DNA of 64,000 nucleotides from Bin87 sp965220105 (GCA_965220105.1 OZ244811.1:4216001-4280000), one strand, 5' to 3'. Shown: positions 49,654 to 59,895, numbered from the stretch's first letter. Numbers and translations: made by a program. Notes: a model not told the origin generated them from the sequence alone.

Positions 49654-51006
49654 CTAGACCACCAGACTGTCGAAGATACCCTCCAGATCCGGCAGGTTTT
49701 CGAGGGACCATATGAGCTCAAGCGCCTGTTCGCACTGTTGCTCTGTGATGGTAGGGCAGGCCAGCCGCTTGAATTTCGCGTCCACGTCGGCGTCGGTCAA
49801 GGGATTCTTGCCGTGCCCCCTGGGGTAGCTCGTGGTGGCAACCTCCGTCTGACTGTTCCGCTTGATGACCTCGATCCGGCAGTTGTACTCCGCCGGATAC
49901 CGCTCGGTGAACTCCGGATTCTCCTCAATCTGCATCTTGTTGATGATGGTACGCAACTCCGAATCGGCGATGCGGTCAGGCGAAAAGGTCGCCGGCGTTA
50001 CTGCACCGTCCCGCAGCCCCACCGCCGTCAGGAACGGGATGCTGTGGTCGGCGGTCTCCCTGGTCTGCGGGTCCCACTTTTCCGGCTCGGTGGCCGCGCT
50101 GCTCACCGCCGATTTATACGACTGTATTTTGATGGCGGCGATGTCATCCACGTTGACTCGTTCGTTCAGCTGAATGGCCAGGTCAATCGGCGCCTGCGTG
50201 TGTATCTGCGAAGGATAGAACTTGAAGATGGTGTCAGAGATGCGGAACGGGTGATCACCGCCGCCCATGGCATCAATCGTTATGGGGTACCCAATTGCCT
50301 GCTCCTCCAGGCCGCTGCGGCCCGAGAATGGCTCGAAGGGCCCGGTCATCCCCTCGGCGGCCAGCTGCGCCGCAAAGACGCCGGCGCGGGTTGCAGCGGC
50401 AGCGGCGCAACCCTTCCACATCGACAGCTCACCCATGCGCGTTACCCGCAGCGGCACGTTGGGCACCGACGCCAGCGAAATGGCGTGGCCCATCTGTTCT
50501 TCGTCCAGCCCCAATGCCTTGCCGGCCGCGCAGGCGGCGCCAATCACGCTGAAGATCCCCTGATCCCACCTGTTTTCCGGCACCTGGTCCGCAATACGGC
50601 AGAAAACCTCGTAAGCCAGCGTAATCGACAGGATCAGCGTGCGCCCGTCGGCTCCCACGCTGTCGCACACCGCCAGCGCCGCCGGAATCATGTCGCTGGG
50701 GTGGCCGCCTCCCGGCGAGAAGTAGGAATCGTTGCAGTCCAGGTACCGCACCATCACCCCGTTGGCGAACCCGGCCATGTCCAGCGACGAATAATCGTTG
50801 GTGCCCAGAATCCGCGACGGTGAACCGCTGGTGATATCCCCCGCCAGCCGACGCGCGATCTTGGCCGGTTCGCTCAAGTATCCACCGATGGCGCAGCCCA
50901 GCGTGTCGGCGACGGTGCGTTTCACCTGATGCACCACCGCCGGCGGCAGGTCTTCGTAGGTCAGGTTGCAGGCGTAGGAACTCAGCAGTTCGGTGGTGCG
51001 ATCCAT
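49654..51006 (-). CDS. MmgE/PrpD family protein
   Basis: 450 residues. TTELLSSYACNLTYEDLPPAVVHQVKRTVADTLGCAIGG start, GFANGVMVRYLDCNDSYF, GGHPSDMIPAALAV, GAACAAGKALGLDEEQMGHAISLAS and SIPFLTAVGLRDG, all as in the MmgE/PrpD fold. Members include 2-methylcitrate dehydratase and cis-aconitate decarboxylase. No prpB or prpC neighbour occurs, so the substrate is open. It lies in a run of catabolic genes on one strand. Confidence 0.9.
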   Translation of the reverse strand: MDRTTELLSSYACNLTYEDLPPAVVHQVKRTVADTLGCAIGGYLSEPAKIARRLAGDITSGSPSRILGTNDYSSLDMAGFANGVMVRYLDCNDSYFSPGGGHPSDMIPAALAVCDSVGADGRTLILSITLAYEVFCRIADQVPENRWDQGIFSVIGAACAAGKALGLDEEQMGHAISLASVPNVPLRVTRMGELSMWKGCAAAAATRAGVFAAQLAAEGMTGPFEPFSGRSGLEEQAIGYPITIDAMGGGDHPFRISDTIFKFYPSQIHTQAPIDLAIQLNERVNVDDIAAIKIQSYKSAVSSAATEPEKWDPQTRETADHSIPFLTAVGLRDGAVTPATFSPDRIADSELRTIINKMQIEENPEFTERYPAEYNCRIEVIKRNSQTEVATTSYPRGHGKNPLTDADVDAKFKRLACPTITEQQCEQALELIWSLENLPDLEGIFDSLVV

Positions 51007-51074
51007 AAATCCCCTTTGGTTTTGGCGTGATATCGGTTCGGGTTGGGTACTCCCGTGGCGCCGTCGCCGGTCAA

Positions 51075-51917
51075 TCAGCGTATCACCGCTTCGGCCATGC
51101 GTTCCAGTTGCGCTCCCATCTCCGCTTCGGTCTCGCAGTGCTCCGGGCGCACCACCACCCGGTCGGCGCCGGCGTTCAGAAAATCCTGCACCAGTTGCCT
51201 CTCGGGAGCCTGCCCGTATACCGATATGGTCAGCGACTTGGGGTCTCGCCCCCGCGCCTCCGCCAGTTCGTCCAGCCTCTTGCGACTATCTTCGAGCTCT
51301 GCCGGCGTGATGCGATTCGGTAGCCAGCCGTCGCCCCACGTTGCCACCCGTTGCAATACCCGGCGAGCCAAACCGCCCAGTATTACCGGCGGATGCGGTT
51401 GCTGCACCGGCTTGGGGTTGGACTTCACCGGCGGGAAATCGTAGTACGTGCCGTGGTACTCGGCTTCATCCTTGGTCCACAGCTCCTTCATCACCGCCAC
51501 CGCTTCCCGGGTCTGCGTCCATCGATGGTCGAAGTCTCCGCCAAATATCTCGGTTTCCTCCCGGTTCCAGCCGGCGCCGATGCCGAACAGGAACCGTCCG
51601 CCGCTGATGCGATCCAGCGTCGCAATCTCCTTGGCCAACATCAGGGGGTTGCGCTCCGGCACCAGCGTGATTCCGGTACCCAACTTGATGGTGCTGGTCG
51701 CTCCCGATGCCCGTGCCAGCGCAATATACGGGTCGGCGAAGTGTGCATAGGTCCAGGGAATCTCCCCGCCCGACGGGAACTGACTCGCGCTCTGAACGGG
51801 CAGGATGGGGTGTTCTGCGTACCAGATCGACTCGAACCCCAAGGACTCGGCAGTGCGTGCTACGAAAGCCGGATCAATCGTATAGGCCGGCAACGGCAGG
51901 GAGGTGCCAACAGACAT
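51075..51917 (-). CDS. LLM-class (F420- or FMN-dependent) oxidoreductase
   Basis: 280 residues from MSVGTSLPLPAYTIDPAF, AAGGAG 8 bases upstream. Luciferase-like pattern: ESLGFESIWYAEHPILP, TSTIKLGTGITLVPERNPLMLAKEIATLDRISGGRFLFGIGAGWNREE and the DDGW-like WGDGWLPN. This TIGR03619-like group uses F420 or FMN. The longer frame upstream is discarded because the codons before the ATG overlap the next gene's end. Confidence 0.9.
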   Translation of the reverse strand: MSVGTSLPLPAYTIDPAFVARTAESLGFESIWYAEHPILPVQSASQFPSGGEIPWTYAHFADPYIALARASGATSTIKLGTGITLVPERNPLMLAKEIATLDRISGGRFLFGIGAGWNREETEIFGGDFDHRWTQTREAVAVMKELWTKDEAEYHGTYYDFPPVKSNPKPVQQPHPPVILGGLARRVLQRVATWGDGWLPNRITPAELEDSRKRLDELAEARGRDPKSLTISVYGQAPERQLVQDFLNAGADRVVVRPEHCETEAEMGAQLERMAEAVIR

Positions 51918-51969
51918 GATAACGCTCCTTAGCTGGTGATCGGGTGAACCCGAAGTTGGTTGGTATTGG

Positions 51970-53961
51970 TCAGTTGTCGGCGGCCACTGCTGCCGTGCTG
52001 CCCACGATGGCGTCGTATTGGTCGGCGCCGTGGCCCACCACCGTTGCCACGTCTTCAGCGAGCAGGTAACCCTCTGCAACCAGTTGGTCCGCTGCATCCT
52101 GCACCCGCGCCAGATATTCATCACGCGATGCGTACCGCTCTTCGATGGATGCCCGTGGGTCGTTGGCCGCCAGGCGCTCCGCCCGCGTCACCGAGAAGGG
52201 GATGGCGCATCCCACGACGGTTCCTCCTGGGGCCAATACCTGACCGGCGCCGCCGATGTCCGCGTGGCGCACGTTCCAACCCGCATAGGTGGCCAGCGGA
52301 ACCGAAACGGACGGCAGCCGTACGCCCCCGATTTCGTTCCCGTCGGCGTCCACTGCCGAAACCAAAGACGGGTAGGCGTCTCCCACCACGGGCGGCATCT
52401 GCGTCGGCACCGCACGATCCGGGCCAAAATCCAGCTGCCGCATGGTTTTCAGGTAAGTCGGGAACACCACGCCGGGCATGGCCCTGAAGGTGTCTGCCAG
52501 CTTGGCGGTTTCCGTGATGGTGCTGTCGGCATGATTGGGATACCGATTGGCTGGCGGTTCCTGGTCATGGGTAACCCAATTGTCCAGATGCACCAGCGCC
52601 GCCCGCATCAGCGGACGGTAATCGACATAGTTCAGCGGTTGCGTGCCCCGCGCCCCGGTGTCGGGGTTCGTATCGGATACTGGCAGGTTGGCCGGCCCGT
52701 GCTGCGTGCCGCAGAACAGCCACGACCGCACCAGATCGGGAGGCTCGACGTCCCGGCTGCCATCGGCGCTGACGTGGGCCAGCGCGCCGTGTCCTCCCCA
52801 GTACTCCGACGAAGTATTGGTGTAGATGACCTTCGGCGCCAGCCCCCGTTCAATCAGCCCGGACAGGATGCCGTCGGACCCGTCAGGCTCGACGTCCAGG
52901 AAGGGCGGCAGGTTGTTTACGCTGCGGTTGGACAGACTCGACGGTTGGCCGAACCTCACGTTGAACTCACCCATCTTGCCGCCGGCGACGTTGGGAAGCA
53001 TTCCGTCGAACACGATGCGACCCGACTCGTCGACGTTGATCCCCAGGTGCAGCATCTGGCGCAGGAATCGACCGCTCTGGCTCCGCCCGTAGGCGTAAGC
53101 CCGACCGATTGCGCCCGACAGCGGGTTCGGCGAGCCTGCCGTGTCTGTATCGCCGTGGCGGAGCCACGCCACGATGTCTCGCGTTGCCAGTATCCCCAGC
53201 CCAACCACGGGTGCGTGGGACGTTTCGTACAGTACCCGGTACACCTTGCCCGCTTTGAACCCGCCATCCACCACGATGTGCGAGGCGTCCGGCACGCGCC
53301 GGCCGTCTCGGAACCTGGCAAACGCCCACTGTTCCCGGGGGATTACCGTCTCCGGCCCGTCCTCGTACTCCTGCACCGTGAGCACCGAATCCCAGCTTTC
53401 CAGGTGGTTGGTAGGATATGCTTGGTGGTCCCGGTCCGACAGGAACTGCGCGTCGGTATCCGCGATGGGCTGGAACGAGATCACGATGCGGCCCGACACC
53501 GGCGAGCCGTCCGCATTGACCGCGTTGGGCACGTTGCACCGCAGCAGTCCGGGCACGCTGGGCACGTCGTGCTGCCAGCCGCACCACACCAGGGAATACC
53601 CCTGGCGCATCAGGAAGCCGTTGCCGATTTCCGGGTCGGCGTCCGGGGGCGCATCCGGCACGTCGTTCAGGTTCTTCAGCACAAGTTCCTTGCCCCGGTT
53701 CAACACGTCCAGCAGCAACCTTCCGTTGCCGTGGTCCTTTTCCACCGGCTTGATGATGCGAAAATCGGCGGAGAACTCCACCAGGCCGTCGGCGTTCCGC
53801 GGAGCCAGGCCGATATCGGCCACCGCCCGGTTTTCCGGGTGCTGCGGGTCAACGGCAAAATACGCCACCCCGTCCAGTTGCTCGTAGGCTCCCACTTCGC
53901 CAAAGGTCTGGCCGCCGGCTATTGATCGCCCTGAATGCGTGACCAGTCTTACTAGTCCCAT
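51970..53961 (-). CDS. Alpha/beta hydrolase domain protein (PF20091-type)
   Basis: 663 residues. N-terminal beta-rich domain (FGEVGAYEQLDGVAYFAVDP, RIIKPVEKDHGNGRLLLDVLNRG), then the hydrolase domain with YGRSQSGRFLRQ as nucleophile elbow near residue 298, NTSSEYWGGHGAL and a late His. Proteins like this are common in Chloroflexota, Actinobacteria and marine bacteria; activity is unproven. Starts M-G-L-V-R-L close to the 3' end of the STAND gene, 19 bases away. Confidence 0.82.
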   Translation of the reverse strand: MGLVRLVTHSGRSIAGGQTFGEVGAYEQLDGVAYFAVDPQHPENRAVADIGLAPRNADGLVEFSADFRIIKPVEKDHGNGRLLLDVLNRGKELVLKNLNDVPDAPPDADPEIGNGFLMRQGYSLVWCGWQHDVPSVPGLLRCNVPNAVNADGSPVSGRIVISFQPIADTDAQFLSDRDHQAYPTNHLESWDSVLTVQEYEDGPETVIPREQWAFARFRDGRRVPDASHIVVDGGFKAGKVYRVLYETSHAPVVGLGILATRDIVAWLRHGDTDTAGSPNPLSGAIGRAYAYGRSQSGRFLRQMLHLGINVDESGRIVFDGMLPNVAGGKMGEFNVRFGQPSSLSNRSVNNLPPFLDVEPDGSDGILSGLIERGLAPKVIYTNTSSEYWGGHGALAHVSADGSRDVEPPDLVRSWLFCGTQHGPANLPVSDTNPDTGARGTQPLNYVDYRPLMRAALVHLDNWVTHDQEPPANRYPNHADSTITETAKLADTFRAMPGVVFPTYLKTMRQLDFGPDRAVPTQMPPVVGDAYPSLVSAVDADGNEIGGVRLPSVSVPLATYAGWNVRHADIGGAGQVLAPGGTVVGCAIPFSVTRAERLAANDPRASIEERYASRDEYLARVQDAADQLVAEGYLLAEDVATVVGHGADQYDAIVGSTAAVAADN

Positions 53962-53980
53962 AACCTTGGACCCCCCTTGT

Positions 53981-56900
53981 CTACAGGATGTGGCTGGTAT
54001 CTACTTCCAGATCTTCCGGAGGTTCGGCGCCGATGTTGTCATGCCACCACTGCCGGAAATCGTCGTCGCCCATCTTCTCGCGCAGCCGCCCCAGGTGCGC
54101 CTTGACCTGCACCATCATCGGCAACTGCTGGTCAGCCGCCAGCTGATACGTCCGGGCTACCCACTCCAGCGCTTCGGCCAGGTTGCCCCGCTCTTCCTCC
54201 AGGACGCCCAGCTGGCCGTAGGTTCGCGCCGACCGAATGGCGTCCCGCGCTTCCTCAAAAGCCTGCCGCGCCCGGTCGTACCACTCCTGCGCCTGGTCCA
54301 GGTTGCCCTGTTCGTGGTGGAGGACGCCCAGCTGCCTGGCCTCGTCACCCAATCCTCGCAGGTCGCCCATCTGCTCCCGGTGCTCCAGCGCGACCATCAG
54401 CCATTCCTCCGCTTCGTCGGGGATGCCCCGGGCCTGCGCCAGCGTACCCAGGTGATGGAACTCAACCACCATCTGCTCGGCCATCCCCAGCCGGTCGCAC
54501 AACCCCAGCGCCTGTTGATACCAGGACTGCGCCTCTTCAAACAGGTACTCGGAGTGATCCACCGTCCCCAGGGCGTGGAAAATGTGCACCGCCGTCTCCT
54601 CGTCCCGGTTATCTTCAACCAGCTCGCGAGCCCGGTGATACCAGCTGCGCGCTTCGTCGTACTCGAATCGGAAGTGACAGCACGCTCCCAGCGCCCTGAA
54701 ATCGTTCACCATCTCTTCGTAGTCTGGCAGTCGTTGGTGGATGTCCAGCGCCCGGCGGTACCATTCCTTGGCCGACCCGTACTGCCGCTGGTGATGCCTC
54801 ACCTGGCCGATGGCGAAGCAGGCGTCGGCTATCGACTCCTGGTCTTCCCCGCCGTCAATGATCTCTAGGCCCTTTTCCAGCCACTCGGATGCGGATTCGA
54901 ATTGCCCCCGCCGCGTCGCAATCAGCCCGTTCTGGTGATAGACGGCAGCGGTACGCGGGTCGGCTTCCCCGTCGGGCTGCTCCAGCAGGTAGTCCAGCAG
55001 CTGCACATTGAACTCCGCCGCCCGGTCCAGCTCCATCAGCTCCACTGATTCCATGGCGTCCGTGCCCAGCAGGTATTGCCAGAATTCGACGGCTCCATTG
55101 CCGTCGGCTTCCGCAGCCGTATGCCCGATGGTATCCAGCAGTTGAGCCCGCAGCCGCCGCAACTCCGGGAACCGCTTCTGCATCCGGTACACCTGAGCCA
55201 GCGGCTGTATCAGCAGTTGCGCGTTGTCCCACTGGCGATACTCTAGGGCCAGACCCAGCGCCTGGGTCAAGTTCCCTTCTTCCGCCAGCACCGCGGTGAC
55301 GCCGGCGTCCTGGTTTTCGTACAGGCTCTCCATAAAGTAATCGGCGGTGTCGGCGTAAACCCGCACGAATTCCGATTCCAGCTGCCCCACGGCGTTGTTT
55401 GACAGTTGCCGCCCCAGCTTTCGCCCCAAAAACCAGGGAACCGCCGGGTTGATCTGATAAACGCTGGGCGAAATCGGTTCCAGAAAACCGGCCTCCAGGG
55501 CGTTTCGCAGCAGTGTTCGACACGAAGCGTAGGAGCGCCCGGAAAACTGGGTGCCACCTTCCGGCGCCAATAGCGTCCGCGTAGATCCCGCCCCCATATC
55601 ATCGCCCATCACCTGGGCGTAAACTCGCTCCTCGGTGATGTGTGATAACACGTCCAGCATGACCCGCCGCTGGAACATGGAGACAAACGGCAGATGCGTC
55701 CGGCTCCGGTGCGACATGCGGGAATAAGCGTACTCCATCGCCGCCACCAGGATCGGGCGACGGCCCGGCTCCTCATCCAGATCGGTTTCCTGCGCCAGCC
55801 GGAGGATCTCCCCGGATACCACCGACGCCGGCACGTCCTTCACGGGTGGGATGGCCACCTGCATCGCCAGCGGGTGACCTTGCAGCGACCCCACCAACCC
55901 GGCGAAATCCTCGTCAACCCGGGATGCCGGCACCGCGGCCTTATCCATTACCCTCGCCGCCAACGCGACCGCGTCGGACCCGTTCAGGCCGTTCAGCGGG
56001 ATCGTGGTGTGGGGCATCGTCAGCCATTCTTCGTCCGGGCGGCGCGACAGCAGCAGCGCCGAACTCCCGGCGGGTCCCACCGTAACCTCGCTCAGGAACG
56101 CCGCCAGGCCAGGCAACTCCGACTCTTCCAGCAACCCCGGGGAGCCATCCGGGAATCCGGCCACGTTCTCGGCGTTATCCCAAACCAGCAACGACGCGTT
56201 CTCCTGGAGATACTGCGTGACCCAACGCCGCTGCTGAAGCGCCGGCAGGTCAGCGAAATCCAGGCCGGCCACCGCCGTGCCTATCTCGTGCACCACTCTT
56301 TCCAGACCCGCCGGGTGCGAGGCTTCGAAGGCGGTGTAGAACACCCCGCCCGGATGCGCCACCCGCGCCGGCTTCAGGAACCAGCGGCACAGCCCCAGCG
56401 CCAGCTCGGTCTTGCCGATGCCGGTGTCGCCGGAAAGCAGCACCACCGAATCCGCCGACAAGCGCCGCTCCAGCTCCCGGAGTTCCGCCGCCCGCCCTAC
56501 CAGGCCGAACTGCCCCGCCACCGGAATCTGCAAATCCTCCGCCGGCGCTTCCTCAGGTTGAATGACCGGCGGCGCCAGCGGGTCCGGTTCGTGCTCCGCA
56601 ATGACCGGCGGCGTGTATCGTCGCGATTGATAGACCGCTGGGCCATGCCAGTCCCACATAACCCGCTTGCCGTACACCGTCAGCCGTTCCGGCGATTCAG
56701 CCAGCGAGCGGCGCATCGCCGCCACCGCCTGGGCCACGTCATTACCTCGGGCGAGGGTTGTGTAAAAAGCTCGCACCGCGCCCTCCGCCGCGTCGGCGTG
56801 CAACGCGCAGGGCAGCAGCGCAACCTGGTCGACGCCCGCATCGGCCATCGCACTCGCCGTAGCCGCCCAGTCATAGGAACCGGCGCCATTCGCGCGCATC

Positions 56901-57868
56901 CCTGCTGAAATGAGCGCAACGTGTACGCCAGCTTCAGCCAGCGCGTTCCCCAGCGCATCGGGACTTACCGCCTCCGCCGAACCGTCCCCCGATTCCAGCA
57001 ACAGGTTCCCAGCCGAATCCAGCGTGACGCCATCAAAGTGGGCCAGGTGATAATGATCCGGATTGCGCTCCAGCAAGCCCATTAGCGCGGCCAGCGTGGC
57101 CGGTCTCGGATTGTCCAGGGAGGCCTCGGAATTCAGGCTTTCCAAAGCGGCCACCGTGGCTTCGGCGAGGCTGCCGCCAGCTACAACGTCCGGCGAGATT
57201 AGCGTTCCTGAATCTCCCGCCCGGTCCTCGGCGGGCGCCGGGGACAGCATCAACACGTTCAGGGAAACGTCCGTGCGCTGTTCGTCCTCGCCGGCAGACG
57301 CCTCCGCAGTGGATTGTCGTGCCACCGCGGGCAATCCGGCGACGAAATAACCCAGCTCCGGTTCGTTCATCAGCTCCCACGGCAACGACAGGAACTCGGG
57401 ACGCTGCGAGGCGATGATAAGCTGCGGCGCGGCATCACTTCCCAGCAACGCACTCAGACTCTCGCGAGCTGGCGTTCCCGCCGTGAACACGGTTTCAAAC
57501 AACAGCCTCCCCAGGTTTCGCATTACCCCTTCAATCGTTTCTGCCCGCTCCAAAGCCCCCAGGGGGGACAGCGGAAATCCGCTTGAATACCAATCCAGCG
57601 CCGCACGCCCTTCTCCGAGAACGTCCAGGGCGAAGGGTTGCGTGTTCGTTACGGCGGCGGACGAAACTCCGTCGGCGACGCGCAGCTCAACCTGCCCGGC
57701 ATCAGCCAGGTCTACGATAGTTAACGATGGGGTGTTGGGCACGATTACACCTGTCGACGGGGGTGGTAACGGCGGTTGCGGCCTGCTGTGTTCCGGGCCG
57801 CCGCCTTGCGACAACTTACAGGGTGGTTTACAATCGCCTCTACTCGCAAAGCAGGGCGAATACACCAT
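53981..57868 (-). CDS. Pseudo-CHAT / STAND NTPase / TPR protein
   Basis: 1295 residues. About 130-415: CHAT-like domain (LPWE at 162-165; AHFDG at 276-280; LISAG at 319-323), where a live CHAT protease would have HFDGHG and LNACxSG. Here the His position is Val and the Cys is not there. Residues 450-830: STAND/NB-ARC ATPase with VGRAAELREL, Walker A GDTGIGKT (480-487), Walker B LLVWDN (560-565), ALLLSRRP and GHPLAMQV. About 830-1290: at least 9 TPRs (AKEWYRRALDIH etc.). STAND proteins are ATP-gated switches, many in defence. The CHAT domain is probably a non-catalytic effector or scaffold. The start at 57868 follows a TATAAT box by 17 bases. Its possible binding partner is unknown. Confidence 0.86.
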   Translation of the reverse strand: MVYSPCFASRGDCKPPCKLSQGGGPEHSRPQPPLPPPSTGVIVPNTPSLTIVDLADAGQVELRVADGVSSAAVTNTQPFALDVLGEGRAALDWYSSGFPLSPLGALERAETIEGVMRNLGRLLFETVFTAGTPARESLSALLGSDAAPQLIIASQRPEFLSLPWELMNEPELGYFVAGLPAVARQSTAEASAGEDEQRTDVSLNVLMLSPAPAEDRAGDSGTLISPDVVAGGSLAEATVAALESLNSEASLDNPRPATLAALMGLLERNPDHYHLAHFDGVTLDSAGNLLLESGDGSAEAVSPDALGNALAEAGVHVALISAGMRANGAGSYDWAATASAMADAGVDQVALLPCALHADAAEGAVRAFYTTLARGNDVAQAVAAMRRSLAESPERLTVYGKRVMWDWHGPAVYQSRRYTPPVIAEHEPDPLAPPVIQPEEAPAEDLQIPVAGQFGLVGRAAELRELERRLSADSVVLLSGDTGIGKTELALGLCRWFLKPARVAHPGGVFYTAFEASHPAGLERVVHEIGTAVAGLDFADLPALQQRRWVTQYLQENASLLVWDNAENVAGFPDGSPGLLEESELPGLAAFLSEVTVGPAGSSALLLSRRPDEEWLTMPHTTIPLNGLNGSDAVALAARVMDKAAVPASRVDEDFAGLVGSLQGHPLAMQVAIPPVKDVPASVVSGEILRLAQETDLDEEPGRRPILVAAMEYAYSRMSHRSRTHLPFVSMFQRRVMLDVLSHITEERVYAQVMGDDMGAGSTRTLLAPEGGTQFSGRSYASCRTLLRNALEAGFLEPISPSVYQINPAVPWFLGRKLGRQLSNNAVGQLESEFVRVYADTADYFMESLYENQDAGVTAVLAEEGNLTQALGLALEYRQWDNAQLLIQPLAQVYRMQKRFPELRRLRAQLLDTIGHTAAEADGNGAVEFWQYLLGTDAMESVELMELDRAAEFNVQLLDYLLEQPDGEADPRTAAVYHQNGLIATRRGQFESASEWLEKGLEIIDGGEDQESIADACFAIGQVRHHQRQYGSAKEWYRRALDIHQRLPDYEEMVNDFRALGACCHFRFEYDEARSWYHRARELVEDNRDEETAVHIFHALGTVDHSEYLFEEAQSWYQQALGLCDRLGMAEQMVVEFHHLGTLAQARGIPDEAEEWLMVALEHREQMGDLRGLGDEARQLGVLHHEQGNLDQAQEWYDRARQAFEEARDAIRSARTYGQLGVLEEERGNLAEALEWVARTYQLAADQQLPMMVQVKAHLGRLREKMGDDDFRQWWHDNIGAEPPEDLEVDTSHIL

Positions 57869-57885
57869 TTCTCAACCTGCGGCGC

Positions 57886-57891
57886 ATTATA
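57886..57891 (-). promoter_or_regulatory. -10 element (TATAAT) of the STAND gene
   Basis: On the minus strand TTGTATAATGCGCC, sharing TATAATGCGCC with the boxes at 18665 and 39347. The ATG at 57868 follows 17 bases after the box, a leader of about 10 nt with AGG. A -35 box is not clear. Confidence 0.55.
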
Positions 57892-57952
57892 CAACACTAA
57901 CGTGCCCCACGACGTATCGGGTTCCCCATTTCGATTCACGTGACATAACGCC

Positions 57953-58858
57953 ATGCCTCTCCAGCACAAAATTCGCCGTTCCTGGCTGCTGGTCCCGGCC
58001 TCCGATGACATCCGGATTGCCACCGCTGCCGCCGCCGGAGCCGACGTCGTTGTTCTCGACCTGGCCGAGTTCGTCGCGGAGCAGGATAAACCGGACGCCC
58101 GGGAATCCCTGGCATCGTCCTTCGACGCCGTGCAGGCCGGCGGAGCCGAGCTTTTCGTCCAGATTGACCCCGAGTTGATGCTGGCCGACCTGCGCGCCGC
58201 CATCCGGCCCGGCGTGGATGGCGTGATCGTCAGCCGCCTCGAGACTCCACAGCAGATTGTTGACGCAGCAGCCCTCATCGACGCCCTGGAGAGCGAACGC
58301 GGACTGCTCCCAGGCTCGGTTGAAATGGTCGCGTCTCTGGAAACCGCCCGCGGCAACCACGACGGCTTTGAGATTGCCACCGCCAGCGACCGGGTCAGCT
58401 CCCTCACCCTGGGCCGGGCCGACCTCGTCATGGACCTGCGACCGGAACCCTCCGGCGAGATCCACCTGATGCAGTACCTGATGCAACGGCTGATTACGCT
58501 GGCCGCCGCCACCGGTAAAACTCCCCTCGGGGCCTGGTGGCGTGCCCCTGACCGGGGCCTCCTTGCCACGTCCGAGAACACCCTGGCTGCTGCCCAACGC
58601 GGTCGGGCCATCGGGTTCAAGGGATCGCTGTGCGTGTTAGACGACCAGGTGGCCCCACTGAACCAGGGATTCACTCCGACCTCCGCCGAAGTGGGCGCCG
58701 CCAGCGCGATGCAGGTCGAGTCCGACCCCGCCGACCATCCCTTCAGCCGCAACGTCGCCGGCCAGTATACCCAGGTGCTCGACCTGGCCGCCGCGTGCGA
58801 CACCCGGGAGCGGTTCAAAGCTGCTGCCGTCGCCGGCACGCCCATTCCGCTACCTTAG
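57953..58858 (+). CDS. CitE-like (HpcH/HpaI aldolase/citrate lyase beta) protein, first of three
   Basis: 301 residues. WLLVPASDDIRIATAAAAGADVVVLDLAEFVAE corresponds to the CitE LDLEDAV region but with Ala and Glu substitutions. MVASLETARGNHDGFEIA is the metal Glu region, and GRADLVMDLRPE takes the place of the usual GxxDL. GFKGSLCVLDDQVAPLNQGFTPT is typical (IHPxQ position is changed). Such enzymes cleave malyl-, citramalyl- or HMG-CoA-like substrates. The loop changes suggest a modified reaction. Confidence 0.82.
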   Translation: MPLQHKIRRSWLLVPASDDIRIATAAAAGADVVVLDLAEFVAEQDKPDARESLASSFDAVQAGGAELFVQIDPELMLADLRAAIRPGVDGVIVSRLETPQQIVDAAALIDALESERGLLPGSVEMVASLETARGNHDGFEIATASDRVSSLTLGRADLVMDLRPEPSGEIHLMQYLMQRLITLAAATGKTPLGAWWRAPDRGLLATSENTLAAAQRGRAIGFKGSLCVLDDQVAPLNQGFTPTSAEVGAASAMQVESDPADHPFSRNVAGQYTQVLDLAAACDTRERFKAAAVAGTPIPLP

Positions 58859-58869
58859 GAGATCGCCCG

Positions 58870-59895
58870 ATGCCCGAACATCGCCGTCGGCTCAAGCGGT
58901 CCGGCTTGACCATGCCCATCGTGACCCCGCGTTTCATCGACAACGCCTGGCACCGCGGCTGCGATTTCATCAATATGGACCTGGAGGATTCGGTTCCGCC
59001 GCTCCTCAAGGGTTACCCCCGCGGACTCATCCGACGCAGCATCCCCGTGGTAAACAAGGGCGGCGGCGATGCCGTCTGCCGCATCAACCATGACCTCATG
59101 GAAGCCGACCTGGATGCCGTGATTTGGCCCGGCATGACCCAGGTCAACTACCCCAAAACTGAATACGGCCACGAAATTCGCCGCATGGATGACATCATCT
59201 CCCGCCTGGAACGCGAACGCGGCATTCGCCCGGGGACAATTGAAATCGGCGCCAACATCGAGACCGCCGTCGGCGTCGCCAACGCCTACGAAATCGCTTC
59301 TGCGAGCGACCGGGTGCGTGACTTCGGCGGCGCGTCCGGCTACGATATGTCCCGCGACCTGGGCGTCGAGATGTTCGTCGGCTTCGACCAGTTTGTCTAC
59401 GGCAAGGGCGAAGTCGAACTGGCGGCCCGCGCGCTGGACATCGTGCCGCGCGCTGCCCCCTTCACCCCCAACATCACGGGCAGCGTCAGCGACCCGGAAC
59501 GCGCCTTCGACGAAGCCGACGCCGCCCGACAGTGCGGCTTCCGTATCGGCGGCGGTCTACACCCCAACGTTGTCGAACCACAGAACCGGGGCTTCACCCC
59601 CGGTGAGGCCGAAATCTCCGACGCCCGTTGGGTTTTGCAGGAGTACCGCAAGCTGGCCGTGGGTGGCCACACCTGGGTCCAAATCGACACGCTAGCCGTT
59701 GAAAGCGACGGCGAGGCCCATCCTTTGGACTCTTCCCAGGCCCCGCACCTGCGCCACCGGGTGATCGACCGTTACGAAGCGGCCCGGGCCGATGAACTGC
59801 TGGAATGGGCCCGCCTCTGCGCCGAACGCGACCGCGAGAAAGACGAAGCCATCGCCCGTGTCCGAGCTGCCGAAGCCGACGAAGCCGAAAGATAG
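58870..59895 (+). CDS. CitE-like (HpcH/HpaI aldolase/citrate lyase beta) protein, second of three
   Basis: 341 residues, TAGGAG 8 bases before the ATG. Canonical CitE residues: INMDLEDSVPP near residue 37 and IGANIETAVGVANAYEIA (Glu), and GLHPNVVEPQNRGFTP (H-P-x-x). This is the most conventional of the trio. It starts 11 bases after the preceding gene. Confidence 0.85.
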   Translation: MPEHRRRLKRSGLTMPIVTPRFIDNAWHRGCDFINMDLEDSVPPLLKGYPRGLIRRSIPVVNKGGGDAVCRINHDLMEADLDAVIWPGMTQVNYPKTEYGHEIRRMDDIISRLERERGIRPGTIEIGANIETAVGVANAYEIASASDRVRDFGGASGYDMSRDLGVEMFVGFDQFVYGKGEVELAARALDIVPRAAPFTPNITGSVSDPERAFDEADAARQCGFRIGGGLHPNVVEPQNRGFTPGEAEISDARWVLQEYRKLAVGGHTWVQIDTLAVESDGEAHPLDSSQAPHLRHRVIDRYEAARADELLEWARLCAERDREKDEAIARVRAAEADEAER

